This document shows, piece after piece, positions 1-15,222 of a stretch of 64,000 nucleotides of DNA; position 1 is the first letter of the stretch; every line of letters begins with the position of its first letter. Position numbers and translations under genes: made by a program. The notes beneath the pieces are model-generated. The model was not told the DNA's origin, searched no databases, and was given only the letters and a program-made list of their open reading frames with translations. Source of the stretch: Craterostigma plantagineum (Eukaryota > Streptophyta > Magnoliopsida > Lamiales > Linderniaceae); assembly GCA_027422505.1 (NCBI GenBank), contig JAPQWV010000681.1, forward strand, positions 1 to 64,000, read 5' to 3'.

Positions 1-2392
1 CTTGTTTAATCCAATCTTTGAATACCAAATGTGGAACTATGGTAAGACCAATAATTGTCGTGCCGACGACGAAAGTCAGGAGTGAAGTATACAGTGTTTT
101 GAGTTATTGCTTGTAACGAAGTTGATAAATATAAATCCCTTACAATTTAATGTAAAATTGTGAGCATACGAGTTTGTGATTTTTGAGGGCCCGAAATAAA
201 ATTTCGAGTCTTTATGGCCCGATTCAAGCGCCCGGTTGCTTTTGAAGTAATTTGATGGCAGGCATTTTAGCTAACAAATTCATGGCACATAAAAAAATAA
301 TAGCCCATTAGAAACGGGGCGGTTAGGCCCGTTCCATGACCCGCCTCCATGTCCCTTGATAGATAGTTGTCCTAAAATCCTATATAGTATTTCTTATTCC
401 AGCCCGTTTGGTCTCGTGATAAGCCCACGTAATATAGATAATATTTGATAATATAGTGTTTGGTTTTGTAATTGCTGTCCGATACTAATTTTTCAGTCCG
501 ATATTTGAGTACAAGCCCGTAATCAATAAGCTGTCTTATCAGGCTATGATAATTTATCATGCGCTTATACATAATAATTAATAATGGACATTTATATCCT
601 CTTTATAACCAAACGGACCGTAAATACAATGTGATTATGTATATGTCAACGTGTTTCATATGATGTGATCTTTGTCTACTGAAACCCTTTTAGTTCATAG
701 AGTGTTTGGTGTTGCAAATGCATACACGTGCCATGTAGAGCTGGCAAAAATGCCCGCGCCCCGCCAAAGTGGCTCGCGGGCTGTGAAATAAATTATAATG
801 TTAGGTGGAATTAAGTTTATAAATAAATTATTATTAAAGAGTTAGGATTAAATTATAGTTACTTTCGAACTAAAAACCTTCTTTTATTAATTTTTGTCCT
901 CTTTTTGTAACTTATATATTTTCTATACTTTTTTATTTGTGGCGAGCTAAGCCCACCAGGCCCGCGGCCCTTCCAAGGGGCGGGGCGGGCTTGGGCTTTG
1001 GCGGGTAACCGGCCGGCCCGCCTCGCTGGTCCGTTTGACAGTTTTAGGCATGAGTAGATTAACTTGTGTAGATTGTTTCACAGATATTTCTTAAGTAATA
1101 TCCCCTCAATTTCAATAAACGTGACATTATTAAAAGGAGGAAACAGCTAAGTTTTACCTAACCACGTCCAACAACACAACCCAAAAAACCATATAGAAAC
1201 TTAATTTTAAGATATTATTATTCAACCAATGGAAGAGACGAGCGTAGGATTAGATAATTTTCCATTCTGATTGATTTTACTCGTATCATATATGTAAGAT
1301 TTCCAATTCATTTATTTGAATACCATATTCTATGGACTCGACAAAAATTGATAATTTTATTATTACAAATTAAAACATCATTTTCTTGTGTGCCCCATGC
1401 CATGGATGGCGTTCCTATCATTCGTGAAACATGTGATCTATAATAAAATGCATATGTGCACAAAGACATACATATTGTGCCCCCACAATAGCTGGAACCC
1501 TCGAACCATATTATTACATGTTAAAAAAAATCCTAATACTGCAGACGAGATTTCGTTTTCGATTTTGTCAATTTAATATCAATTAAATTATAGATAACCA
1601 CAGAAATATATAAATCTGATTTATTTAGAATAATGACCGCTAGTGAGTGGTGTAGTACAAGAACCGTCCATTGGACTCCCTTCATCCACGACTGATATAA
1701 TTTGATCAATTGATTGCCATATGATTGTTTATTATTAACAACTCAAAATACTAATTAAATGGAAATTCTTAATTCAATTAACGTTACGCAAGATGCCACC
1801 GACGATTTGAGTTACGTAGGAATGCGACAATTGAGGGGTCACACAAATGAACTTACTAATCAAAAGTGGGAAGACTAGAGTATAATAAAATCATTATTAT
1901 ATTATTATTTATTTGATGAGTAAAAAATATTTTACAAGTTTTATTCAACAAAGGATGGCCTAAGCAGTCTTAGTTCGATATTTAACTGGGAACATTAGTT
2001 TGTAGTGCAAATTTAATAGCAGAGGGATAATTTGGTAAAAGTAGACAGATTTGGGCAGCAACATCAAACAATATAAACGATAGCGAAAATTAGCACAAAA
2101 CGCGAAACCACCAACCAATTTTCTGTCTTTAAAAAAATCAACACAAGCTTCTTTCTTACAACGTTCCCCTCTCTTTCCTCTTTAGCTCTCTTTCTCGACA
2201 TCCTCAGCTGTTACATTGTCCATCCACCGTTAGATCTCCCAACAACCCTTGGTGGTTGTTTGTTCCTATTGCTTTAAACATCGTTAAAGGTTGTATTGTT
2301 TTAATTGAACTTTGGGAGATTTGAACGGTGGTGATTCGATCGATTAAGCCTTGAACGTCGTCGTTTTGCCAGGTGGGTTTTCGGAGAAAAGT
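1..2392. other. Intergenic region and leader upstream of the MAP kinase
   Basis: No coding region is supported here. The stretch is AT-rich and holds one GC-rich hAT-like element (listed separately at 736-1046). From about 2100 to 2392 the sequence becomes pyrimidine-rich, as expected for the promoter and 5' leader of the kinase that starts at 2399. Short open frames at 372-572 and 1388-1576 show no recognisable protein features. Confidence 0.6.
736..1046. mobile_element. hAT-like non-autonomous element (GC-rich ends)
   Basis: The left end begins TAGAGCTGGCAAA and the right end, read in reverse complement, begins TAAAACTGTCAAA, so the tips form an imperfect inverted repeat. Both ends carry strings of CCCGCC/GGCGGG around an AT-rich centre. 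The same terminal signature recurs at 55048-55406. There is no open frame. A clean 8-bp target duplication is not visible, so the boundaries are approximate and assignment to hAT rests on resemblance to common plant hAT MITEs. Confidence 0.45.
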
Positions 2393-2398
2393 ATGCAT

Positions 2399-5353
<2,955 letters not shown>

Positions 5354-5960
5354 AAGGAAAATGGGCATGGATTATTGATTGTTCGAAAAGTTAATTAGGG
5401 TTTTCTTGGGAAGACATTGTTGATGTTAAAGGAGGATGAAGATCTTGAAGGAAGGCTGCATTGGAGATGGAAAGGTGGTGTTTTTCGGGTTATTTTGCGG
5501 GTCGGGTTTGAGGTGAAGAAAGAAGGGAAATTTGAACTAGGGTTTCTTATATTTCTACCTTTTTTCTCCCCTCATGTAAAAATTGTAATGGTTAACGATA
5601 ATTATTTGTCAATGGAGCTTCTTGGTTCACAATAAAGGCGAAGCAACTGAGATGAAGGAAGAGATGGCTGTTTTAAATAATGAGTGAAGTGTAAAATAAT
5701 ATGTTTTAAGCCTACATTTTCTACAACAAAAATGTCTAAACTTATTTAATTATTTATTCATTCTCCTTCGAGAAATGGTGACAAGACACCCTCGATGGAA
5801 TATAAAAGAGGGAACTCAACTGAATTTATAGGGGGTGCTGGGGATGGAGTCGTTTTTGGACCGAACAGGAAGATCACGGTTGTAAAGGGGTTTATTTGCA
5901 AACAAGATATTTTGCTATTCGACCCTCGGCTTTTATGCATAATTGCTGGAATGTGATCAT
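5354..5960. other. MAP kinase 3' UTR and intergenic spacer
   Basis: The first 300 bases are the likely 3' untranslated region of the kinase gene, with an AATAAAG sequence near 5631. The rest holds no recognisable gene. Confidence 0.5.
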
Positions 5961-6595
5961 TAGGGGTGTTCAAATTTCGGATAAAACCGAAAAAACAGGC
6001 CGAACCGAAAAGACTGAAACCGAAAAAATTGAACTGTAAAAACCGAACCGAACCAAATTAAAATAGTTCGTATATCGAATTAAGCATACGTAGAACAGAA
6101 AAACCGAAAAAATCGAACCGAAATTATCATACTACATCAAAAAAGAAAAAAATATTACAAATCATTTATTTTTTCTCCCACAACGTAAACAACAAATATA
6201 ATTTCATTGTTATACGGTTTTTTATTTTTAGGTGAATGTTTTCCTCACCAATCAACTACTATTTTTCACTCAAATAATTTGTAGCATCTTAATATTTTTA
6301 TATTTTGGTTAGATTTTTATCCATTTTCATGTTATTTTTTTTTTTACCGTTTTTGCTACATGTCACGTTTCATAAATCTTTTTTGTTAATAACCATAAAT
6401 TTTATGTATTTTTAGCTCATAATATTTTTTTTGTTGATATTAAATTACTAACTGAAAAAGCGAACCGAAAAAACCGAATCGACGAAACAAATTAAAACGG
6501 TTCGGATATCCGATTAAGCATACGTAAAACCGAAAACCAAAACACCGAACCGAAATTTGAAAAGACCGAACCGAACCGACAAATGAACACCCCTA
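5961..6595. mobile_element. hAT-type MITE with 12-bp terminal inverted repeats
   Basis: The element opens with TAGGGGTGTTCA and closes with its exact reverse complement. The flanks GTGATCAT and GTGAATAT match at six of eight positions, consistent with a slightly decayed 8-bp target duplication. Both subterminal zones are full of AACCGAA / CCGAAC repeats and the centre is AT-rich. There is no transposase, so it is a non-autonomous hAT derivative about 635 bp long. Confidence 0.8.
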
Positions 6596-6641
6596 GTGAA
6601 TATATTTGGAAAAATATATATATATATATATAAATCGTCTG

Positions 6642-7022
6642 AAGTCCAAACCGAGCTGCCGAAGCTGATCATCACATAGCAGCAAATTGCTCGTCTGAGA
6701 TGAAGTAGGGGAGCTTGATCGATCTAGGGTGTTTGATCGCTGACCAGGTGGAAAAGTTTATCAATCAATGGCGAGAAAGAGATTGCTGATGCTTTTGAAG
6801 CCATTCGATGCATACCTCTGCGGTAAACAACCCTTAAACGACGGCCACAAGGTACGCTGTTTCAGCAGTTTCGGAACAAAAATGTCGGGCTGAGAGAACT
6901 AATGAAGATAGAAAGGAATGAGTATCTCACATTGTTTGGTTTGTTGTGTTCTGGTAATATTTATGCGATCGTGTAGATGCGTTCCTTGTGTTTGATGATA
7001 TGTCTGTCTTATATAGACCCTT
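6642..7022 (+). pseudogene. Orphan duplicate of NADK3 exon 1 and its upstream region
   Basis: About 380 bp here closely match 12582-12960, the upstream region, first exon and start of intron 1 of the NADK3 gene. The copy keeps an ATG at about 6769 and the reading MARKRLLMLLKPFD, followed by a splice-donor-like GTACGC. No further NADK exons follow before unrelated AT-rich sequence begins near 7025. It is best read as a truncated segmental duplicate. It could still be transcribed, because the promoter-proximal sequence was copied too. Confidence 0.8.
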
Positions 7023-7024
7023 CG

Positions 7025-9043
7025 TTTTTAATGTTTTCTTTTAATCGTCTTCGACGTATGTGTGTTAAGTAGTATGTTATTACAGTGTGCGTCTGCTTTG
7101 ATATCTCGTCGATTCGAGTCGAGGTCAGTTTGTTGGTTGGTGCGAATATAAAAAAAGGTTCAGTTTTTATGTTACAAAGAGATCAAAAGATTTAAAGAAC
7201 TAAACATAATTGTTCGTTTTGAATCAATTCTTAACCTAAAACCCTTAAACTTGGGTGCTAATCCTAACATTCAAGTATGAAACTTTTCAAACGTGTTGTT
7301 AAGGAGATGAAGAGGCACACATACATGCATATTAACCATTATATCATTACCAATAAAATAATGGCAGATGGTATGGTATAGTGTAGGTAATCATCAGTAT
7401 CAATTTCGCCAACCTCTCTTTTAACATTACTCGTAATTTTTAATGATTTAGTGCGATGCTAGAGATATCACATGAATAGTGCTTTGGAACATTTCGTGTA
7501 AATGATCGGTTCCGAAACGACGTCGTTTTATCGTATTCGAGTGAATCTAAAGAAAGAAACCGATTGACGATGTTGGTCTCTAATGGTAGCACATTTTTTC
7601 CCAATATTTTAATGCCCACGCTCTAATCTTCGTGGTCAGAAACAGTGGAATACGTAGGGAATTCTAATTCTAACTAATATCAACACGATTTATCCCAAGA
7701 TCATGTTTTGGTATGATTACGATACTAAATTAAATATCACTGGTTAAGTAATCGAGTGATTTCATCACGGAATACGTACCAAATACAGTATATTATCAAT
7801 CTAATAAGTCCAACGAGTTCCACGGTGTTTGTTTATTTATTAGTCCAGTGGACGCCGCGAAATAATGGTGTTGTTGTTGGTATATATCTGTCCAAAAAAA
7901 ATTAAAAGATTAAAAGAAACTATCGTAACTTCCGTTCATTTTTTCATTGTCCACGAGCGCCACGATGCTCTTTATTATATTGAGAAAATCAGACCATCTT
8001 TCATCGGCAATTTGGGTTTCAGTAGGGGGAGCGCGGTGCGGTTTCGGCGGTCTTTATCGAAAATTTAATCCGACCCAATGTATTGCGATTTTTTAAAATA
8101 TACCACAAACCCGATCATAAAAATCTTAAACCGATAGATTGCGGTTTGCTTATGTGCGGTTGGTTGGGGCGGTTTTCGCGTTTTTAATATTTATTTTTGT
8201 CATAACGAAAATTAAGGTAATATTCTAAATTATAGATAGAGCAAAAATGTATATTATTAACCTATTTACAAATATAAAAGTTTATATACAGAAATGTTAC
8301 TGTCATATCCCTTGTTCACGGTTGGCTTTTGGTAAAGCAACTAAAGCAGGTGCCTCATTTTGATTTAAAAATTTCCCTTACAAGAAATAAATTTTTTTTT
8401 TAAATTTTAACTTGCATTCTATATAAATAAGTGTTTTAGTTCTTGATCTCACCGAATAAAGAAGGGGGGTTGCATTGGATAAACACGTAATTTTTACTAC
8501 ATAATATTTCATTTCTTTTAAAAAAATCATCATTAGAACTTAGCTTTACGCAATGTATTATGATTAGGCCATGTCCTTGTATCCAATTCTCCTTTCGAAG
8601 AAGAAAAATATTTATTTCAAAATTTTAACTAGCCTTCTATAAACTTCAAGTATATAGTGTTGATTTCAATTCCGAATAAAGGAGAATAGTTGCAGTGGAT
8701 AAACATATAAAAAAATTTCACTACATAATATCTATTTTTTTTTAATGAAAAACTCATTTAGAGCTTAGCTTTATTAATTTAAAGTAATTATTTAAAAACT
8801 TAAACTTAGTTAGAATCTGAGATTAAATTGGTGTGTGTCGTACGGAAATAAAATAATTCAGCGAAAAGAAATAGTGATACAAAAAAATTACTGTAAATTT
8901 CGCCCTAAGCTCATTTATCATCACACACTAGTCCTTCCTCTATACAATACTCTTCAGTTCTCTTCTACAACAAACAGAAAGAGCTATCGACCTTTCTTCT
9001 ACTTCTTCTACTTCGTCTCAACAATCATCTCTACTCTATCGCC
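7025..9043. other. AT-rich intergenic region upstream of the P450
   Basis: No gene is supported. A degenerate direct duplication of about 180 bp is visible (roughly 8385-8555 against 8600-8790, sharing the blocks CCGAATAAAG and TGGATAAACA and the pair ACTACATAATAT). Around 8015-8180 there is a patch with repeated CGGTTT/GCGGT motifs resembling the end of a hAT MITE, but no partner end was found. Confidence 0.45.
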
Positions 9044-11049
9044 ATGGATGTAGAGTTCAAATCAGCGACGACACTCGTACTCGCCTTCATAGCCTTCGCA
9101 TTAGTCTTCTTCAAGCTCATCAACAAACCCAAAACCAGCCCCAAACACCCACCTGGGCCATGGAAGCTTCCCATCATCGGAAACATGCACAACCTAATCG
9201 GCTCATTACCACATCGTACCCTCCAGCCTCCACAAACTGGCCCTAAAGTACGGCCCAGTCATGCACCTTCAGCTCGGCGAATGCCGATGTTCCTAATCTC
9301 CTCATCCGAGGCGGCGAAGGAAGTCCTGAAAACCAAGGACATCAACTTCGCCTCGAGATCCCCATTTATCCTCGCCGAAATCATGCGTACAACTGCTCGA
9401 GCATAGGCACGGCGCCGTACGGCGATTACTGGCGGCAGTTGAGGAAGATATGCACATTCGAGCTCCTAAGCCCCAAAAGGGTTCAGTCGTTTAGGTCGAC
9501 TAGGGAGGAGGTTTACCTCGATCTCATGAAGTGGATAGCTTCTAACGAGGGCGCGGTGGTCAATCTGTCGGAGAAGCTCTTCTCCACCACGGTGGTGATC
9601 GTCTCTAGGTCGGCGTTCGGCGAGGAGAGCCCTGAGAAGCAGAAGGCGGTGATGCTGCTCAAGGAGGCGCTCGAATTGGGGACTCACCTGGGAATCGCCG
9701 ACATGTTCCCTTCGTTCGGACTGCTGAGGGTTCTCAGCACGCAGAGGCGAAAGCTGCTGAAGCTCCACAGGGAAGCTGATAAGCTCCTTGAGAGGATTAT
9801 AAGGGAGCACAAGGAGGCGCTGGAGAATGGCTCCGGCGCCGGCGCCGGCGCTGATGGCAAGGAGAGGCAGGAGGATCTCGTAGACGTTCTCCTCAAGTTT
9901 CAGGGCGAGGAAAATGAAGTCCCTTTGACTAATGACAACATCAAAGCTGTGATTGTGGTGAGTTTTCCCTTCCTCTGTTTCCGCTCTTCCTTTTTTCCTC
10001 GTATGCTGCTCTGTTTTCTGATTACTATTTGTTGAACAATCATTTCGACTTAAAGTTCAACGAGGGTGTCTAACATTTTTTTTAAATTGCATAACTTTCT
10101 ATTTTGGTATTAGATGAGTTCAAAAGTTCAAAAGCATAATTTATTTTTTTTTTAAATTTTATATCTTATATTTCCGATACGATGTGTTAGAAGATAGATT
10201 GATTCGTTATTATTTAGCCCTAAAAGTTCAATTTTCTTAAAAACCTGAGATACAAACCCAAAACTCAATTGATCTTTTTATTATCTAGCCTTAAACGTAT
10301 AGCATTCTTAAATGGGTCTAACATATTTATTTCAACTATCACTTCACCTAAAAGCATGCATATTTATTTCAATTTTATATATCATATTTCTAACGGTATC
10401 TTTGACACCTTTGCACGCCTTAAAAAAAAAGGACGTATTGGGCGGCGGAAGCGACACCTCCGCGACTATCATCGACTGGACGATGGCCGAGATGATAAAC
10501 CGCCCGCCCGTCCTCCGTAAAGCCCAGGAAGAAGTTCGACGCATCTTCGACGAGAAGGGCCACGTCGACGAGTCCCAAATCAACGAGCTAAAGTACCTAA
10601 AGTCTGTCATAAAAGAAACCCTAAGGATCCACGCGACCCTTCTCCTCCCGAGGAAGTGCCGACAGGCCTGCAAGGTCCAAGGATACGAAATTCCCGTCGA
10701 CTCGAAGGTGATCGTGAGCGCGTGGACGATCCACAGGGACCCGAAATCATGGGCCGAGGCCGAGGAATTCAGGCCCGAGAGGTTCTTGGAGAATCCCATC
10801 GACTATAGGGGGAACGACTTCGACTACATACCGTTCGGGGGCGGGCGGAGGATGTGCCCCGGGATGACGTTCGGACTGGCCAACGTCGAGCTTCCGCTCG
10901 CCATGTTTCTGTACCACTTCGACTGGAGTTTGCCCGACGGGATGAGCGTCGAGGACATGGACATGGGCGAGGCGTCGGGCATGGTATTTAGGAGGAAGGA
11001 GAATTTGAATCTCGTGCCCGTCGTTAGGAGGCCCTTGCCCGCGAAGTGA
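9044..11049 (+). pseudogene. CYP71-family cytochrome P450 (CYP71D-like), frameshifted in exon 1
   Basis: Microsomal P450 mono-oxygenase of the CYP71 clan, a group that usually oxidises terpenoids and other specialised metabolites. There are two exons (9044-9957 and 10432-11049) with one intron at the usual CYP71 position. The N-terminal membrane anchor is followed by a proline-rich hinge (KHPPGPWKLP). Exon 2 has the oxygen-binding GGSDTSAT motif, KETLR of the K helix, FRPERF and the haem loop PFGGGRRMCPG. Exon 1 changes frame three times: near 9227 (about HRTLQ), near 9281 (before PMFLISS) and near 9386 (after AEIM, leading to a stop at 9403). All three lie in conserved sequence, so the gene is a recent pseudogene or carries assembly errors. 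The HPP segment after the K helix is two residues short (RIHATLLLP). The substrate cannot be inferred. Confidence 0.85.
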
Positions 11050-11528
11050 TGTTTTTTTCTTTTTCTTTCTTCCGTTAGTCCCGTTCGACGTTGTAAGAAT
11101 AATGATCACTTTGTATGTTGTCGTTGTGATCGATTTCATTTCGTATTTTGGGTAGTGTGATAATTTTCTGTTTCGCGAACTATGCCGATATATTGCCGAT
11201 TTTTTTCAGCTATCGGCGTTCCTTTCCGCCCTTGAGGTTGCCCCTAGAACAAAAGAACTCAAGTTTCGGACGGGCGAAACGGAGCCCACGCAAGGAATCA
11301 TCGTGGGCGAGAGCCCATCGGAGCGGGTGATTCCGTTGGGTCCCACTTTTCCGATCGTTTCTACAAACCTTGCCGAACTGAGCTTGTAAAACAGCACACA
11401 TCATTATCTTTACATACTTATTTCAAAGAGATAATTGAAGATGTTACGTCTGATAATTCATGCTATTACACTCCACTGCACATCAGCAACCAAATAACCC
11501 CAGTTTTTGTCCGCCGAAAATGGTACTC
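11050..11528. other. Spacer between the P450 and the kinase remnant
   Basis: Likely P450 3' UTR followed by unassigned sequence. Nothing recognisable as a gene or element was seen. Confidence 0.4.
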
Positions 11529-12620
11529 TTAGAACGCAACGAGAAGAATCCGATTTAATCGAGTTTCGTATAAATCGAAGTTCAGTTCGCATTTGCAGAG
11601 GTTAAGCTTGGCCTTCGTCTGATTTGATCTGTCGAGCATTTTGACGACCTCGGCCATCGTGGGCCTACGAGATGGATCGTGCTCGAGGCACATTAGGGCT
11701 ATGTCGAACGCCTGGTTGATTTCATCGGCCGGGCCATTTCGCAAGTCTTCGTCCATTACGTACTCTTCTCTCTTGTCTTCGACGACTGACTTCACCTGCA
11801 ATAAGAAAAAGAAATGCAATTATATGGAGCATAGAAATTTCTATTAATGATCGTTTATTTTTTTACGATCCTGAATTATCCTCACTCAACCAGCTATGGG
11901 CTTACGCCGCACATTACGGGGATAACACCCGTTGGGAACTACTCAAGGAATTGTGAAACATGTATCATAATTTTATTACCCATGTCACAAGCTTTGTTCC
12001 TTCCTCGATTAAGCATTCGTCCGTCGGCCTCTTCCCGGTTAGGAGCTCCAACAGCACCACGCCGAAGCTGTAGACGTCTCCCTTCGCGGTCGCTTTGCCC
12101 GTGTCGAAATACTCTGCACAACAAATGCTCGAGATTATTTTACGCGAGAATCCGCCGGCGAACTATATACAATCTTTTTCGGGTTTTAAAAAGAAAAATT
12201 AAGTTGCTATCAATTACCCGGAGGCCGAAAGTTCCGGCGACCAAAGTCGTGACGTGGGTCTTGTCGGGTTCCATCAAGGTCGCCAGTCCGAAATCGGAAA
12301 CCCACGCCTGCATGTTGCTCGACTTTACGTCTGTGTATGATATGAGGTATGCAGTCGTGGTGAAGGTACGCCAATCCCCGCGCGGGCCCCACCGCCACCT
12401 TATGCCTCGCCGCCCACACGAATACCTTCTCCTCCCCCGATTTTCCTGTCCGACAAAAAAAAAAAAAAAAAAAATTTCAATTTAATATACACCGACGTGG
12501 AAAAAGAGAAGACAAAAAAGACTTTTAAGTCTTTTACCGTGAATAAGAGCGTCCAAGCTTCCATTGGGCATAAGCTTACATAAACCGAGCTGCTGAAGCT
12601 GATCATCACATAGCAGAAAA
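11529..12620 (-). pseudogene. Receptor-like Ser/Thr kinase remnant (At1g78530-like)
   Basis: Four exon-like pieces on the minus strand encode the second half of a receptor-like kinase. In coding order they show LMPNGSLDALIHG (about 12540-12583), [20 protein letters not shown] (about 12350-12400), [20 protein letters not shown] (about 12040-12100) and a C-terminal lobe with CLEHDPSRRPTMAEVVKML (about 11630-11700). The catalytic loop is broken: bases are missing after HIIHR, which shifts the frame, and the residues between SSN and the DFGLAT segment are shortened. The GTFG-to-EYFD junction has also lost bases. The extracellular part, membrane span and glycine loop are absent; upstream lies the sequence shared with the NADK3 duplication. 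The order of motifs resembles the Arabidopsis kinase At1g78530 as I recall it. It is very unlikely to make an active kinase. Confidence 0.75.
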
Positions 12621-12708
12621 TTGCTCACCAGGTGTCTCAGACGAAGTAGGGGAGCTTGATCGATAGAGGTTATTTGATCGCTGAGCAGGTGGAAAAGTTT
12701 ATCAATCA

Positions 12709-13429
12709 ATGGCGAGAAAGAGATTGCTGATGCTTTTGAAGCCATTCGATGCATACCTCTGTGGTAAACAACCTTTAAACAACGGCCACAAGGTACGCAG
12801 TTTCAACATTACGGGACAAAAATGTCGGGCTGAGAGAATTAATGAAGATAGAAAGGAATGAGTATCTCACATTGTTTGGTTTGTTGTGTTCCGGTAAAAT
12901 TTAAGCGATCGTGTAGATGCGTTCCATGTGTTTGATGATATGTCTGTCTTATAGACCCTTGCCTTTACGGGTCAGATATAAGATTCTCGTCTTATTCTTA
13001 CATATAATGATTTCGAGGTTTATGACGGTTAGTTACATTCGAACAACTCTCTCTCGGTAGATGACTTGTAATGACAACCCAGAATTCTCCCTCTTTGTAG
13101 GGACTGAGCCATTTACATGACAGAATGCTTGTCCACAAGGAGGCGGTAAACTTCTGCAAGAATATTTTGAGAAAGAAAGATTTGGATTGGAGAGCTTCTT
13201 TCAGAGGCGATATAACTAACCCGATACGTGATGTCGATCTAGTTATTACAGTTGGTGGTGATGGCACATTACTACAAGCAAGTCATCTCTTGGATGATTC
13301 AATTCCAGTTCTTGGCGTTAATTCGGATCCCACCAGGCCAGAAGAGGTTGTTTGAATCTAACTTTGGCAGCATATATATACATCTGAGCTAAGCCCTTAG
13401 AGAAAGTGATGGCAATAAAATATCTCTTT

Positions 13430-13475
<46 letters not shown>

Positions 13476-14423
13476 GAGCGATTATACGGAATATTGTTTT
13501 CGGTCTAGGTTGCTGAACTGAGTGAAGAGCTTGATGCTACAAGGAGCACAGGTTATCTTTGTGCTGCCACGGTAGACAGTTTCCAACAGGTTAGCTTCAA
13601 ATTTTCTGCCTGTTGTGCTTCAATCGAACATGTCGTGCCACTTTAAGACCAAGGGGATGCAATGGCTCACGAGTTTTTCAACTATATTAACTAATAATGT
13701 GAAGCCATGTATGGTTGAACTCATTGGGGGCAACGTAGGCACATGATAAACGCAGCGTATTATCTCTCCTGCAGGTGCTAGACGATGCCCTCGAAAACCA
13801 CTCCAAGCCGTCTAAACTGACGAGGATGTCCATAAGCATAAATTCAAATCTAGTATCAACCTCTGCACTGAACGACATCCTCCTGGCACATCCCTGTCCA
13901 GCCACAGTTTCTCGATTCTCATTCAGGTACGACAAAAAAAAAAAAGAAGTTTCCTCTTTTACAACACAATCACAACGAATATTCATCTTCTTGTCTTGGG
14001 CACTAGGAATTGTCAAGAGGGAAAGGTCTTTCGTCTCAAAACTGTTCTTCCATTAACAGGATAGAGAGAAACAACGGCCCATCGACTCCATTAATCCATT
14101 CTCGGTCGAGTGGGCTTAGGGTCTCAACAGCCGCTGGGTCATCGGCTGCCATGTCGTCGGCCGGCGGGCAAGAAATGCCGATTCTGTCCCAAGAGCTTCA
14201 GTACTTAGTCAGGGAACCGATTTCTCCAGGCGAGTCCGCCGCCAAGTTCATGCGCGGGTTCTTGAATTCGGGCGAGGTTATGGAGATCTCTTGGTTTTCT
14301 AGGGAGGGAGTTGTCTATATAGATGGTTCGCATGTTCATCACGAAGTTCAAATTGGTGATAGAATCGAACTATCTTCAAAAGCTCCGAGCTTGAAAGTGT
14401 ACTTGCCACCCCATCTTTCGTGA
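12709..14423 (+). CDS. NADK3: NADH kinase (NADK3 type)
   Basis: Catalyses ATP-dependent phosphorylation of NADH (and less well NAD+) to NADPH; the plant NADK3 class is reported to be peroxisomal or cytosolic. Five exons: 12709-12792, 13101-13346, 13509-13589, 13775-13926 and 14060-14423, giving 308 residues with all phases consistent. The N-terminus MARKRLLMLLKPFD matches the short NADK3 class, which lacks the large N-terminal domain of chloroplast NADK2. The kinase signature VGGDGTLLQASH is in exon 2, and the C-terminal lobe carries SSGLRVSTAAGSSAAM and LVREPISPG. Intron 2 holds a 40-bp AT dinucleotide run (13433-13472) just upstream of the acceptor for exon 3. Exon 1 and its upstream region are duplicated at 6642-7022. 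Confidence 0.92.
13433..13472. repeat. (AT)n microsatellite in NADK3 intron 2
   Basis: Perfect AT dinucleotide run of about 20 units, ending some 36 bp before the exon 3 acceptor. Confidence 0.95.
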
Positions 14424-15222
14424 GGAGATTGTGCTTGCTCTTGCTAGATTGGTATCTATAGAGTCCGACCCGTTTTGCGTTTTACCCGATTTGCTCCATA
14501 GTTTGTGAGTTTTCTATGAGATGAAGTAACAATTAGGAAGAAAGCTACTTCGAAAGAGTCCTTTGGTTGGAAGTAAATGAGGTCATTGTTACATTAGTTC
14601 GCAGAAAGGGACAAAACGTCCCTCGTTGGAAAATCCTATTGCAATTTGCAAACCATCTCATCAAACACTACTTTTACACGCAAACACTGTCCATACACCG
14701 CCTCTACCTCCAAAGTACAAAAATATGTGTATATAATAGGATGAAGGATATTAGGACATGGGTGTCATCATCCTTTGAGTAAAGAGTTCATTCTTTTTTC
14801 TGATAACAAAAGTCAAGGGAGTATCATACTAAAATTAATATAACATAAGCGAAGATTCTATTTAGTGATGAATCATATTCGAATTTAAAAAGTACTTTTT
14901 GCTGGAAAAGAAGAAAACATTGAGAGGAAACATTTTTATTACAAAGCATCCTTCGACTGGGCACCCATTAATAACGCCACTAGTCCACCGTCTCTACGTA
15001 CTGTGTTGAAAAGAATCGTAATATAAAAAGCAAACGCTTCAGTTCAGCCCTCACCCACACATTTTACTTACCACTTGTTCGAAGAAAGATCTCAAGGATT
15101 TCTTTCTCTGTCCCTCCCCCTCTCTTATCTCTTCTTGACTCCATCCAATCGACAACTCTCTCCATTCACTTCATCTACTGAAACTCGTATATCGCCAGAA
15201 AAAATTACAGGAAGTATAAGAG
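14424..15222. other. NADK3 3' UTR and BBX promoter/leader
   Basis: No gene is supported. From about 15040 to 15222 the sequence is strongly CT-rich, typical of the 5' leader of the B-box gene that begins at 15223. Confidence 0.5.

Noticed and set aside
10747..11139. Minus-strand open frame over P450 exon 2
   Set aside because: Shadow of GC-rich P450 coding sequence; the plus strand has the haem-binding motif.
11847..12485. Plus-strand open frame of 212 codons
   Set aside because: It is the antisense of the kinase remnant, whose conserved motifs are all on the minus strand.
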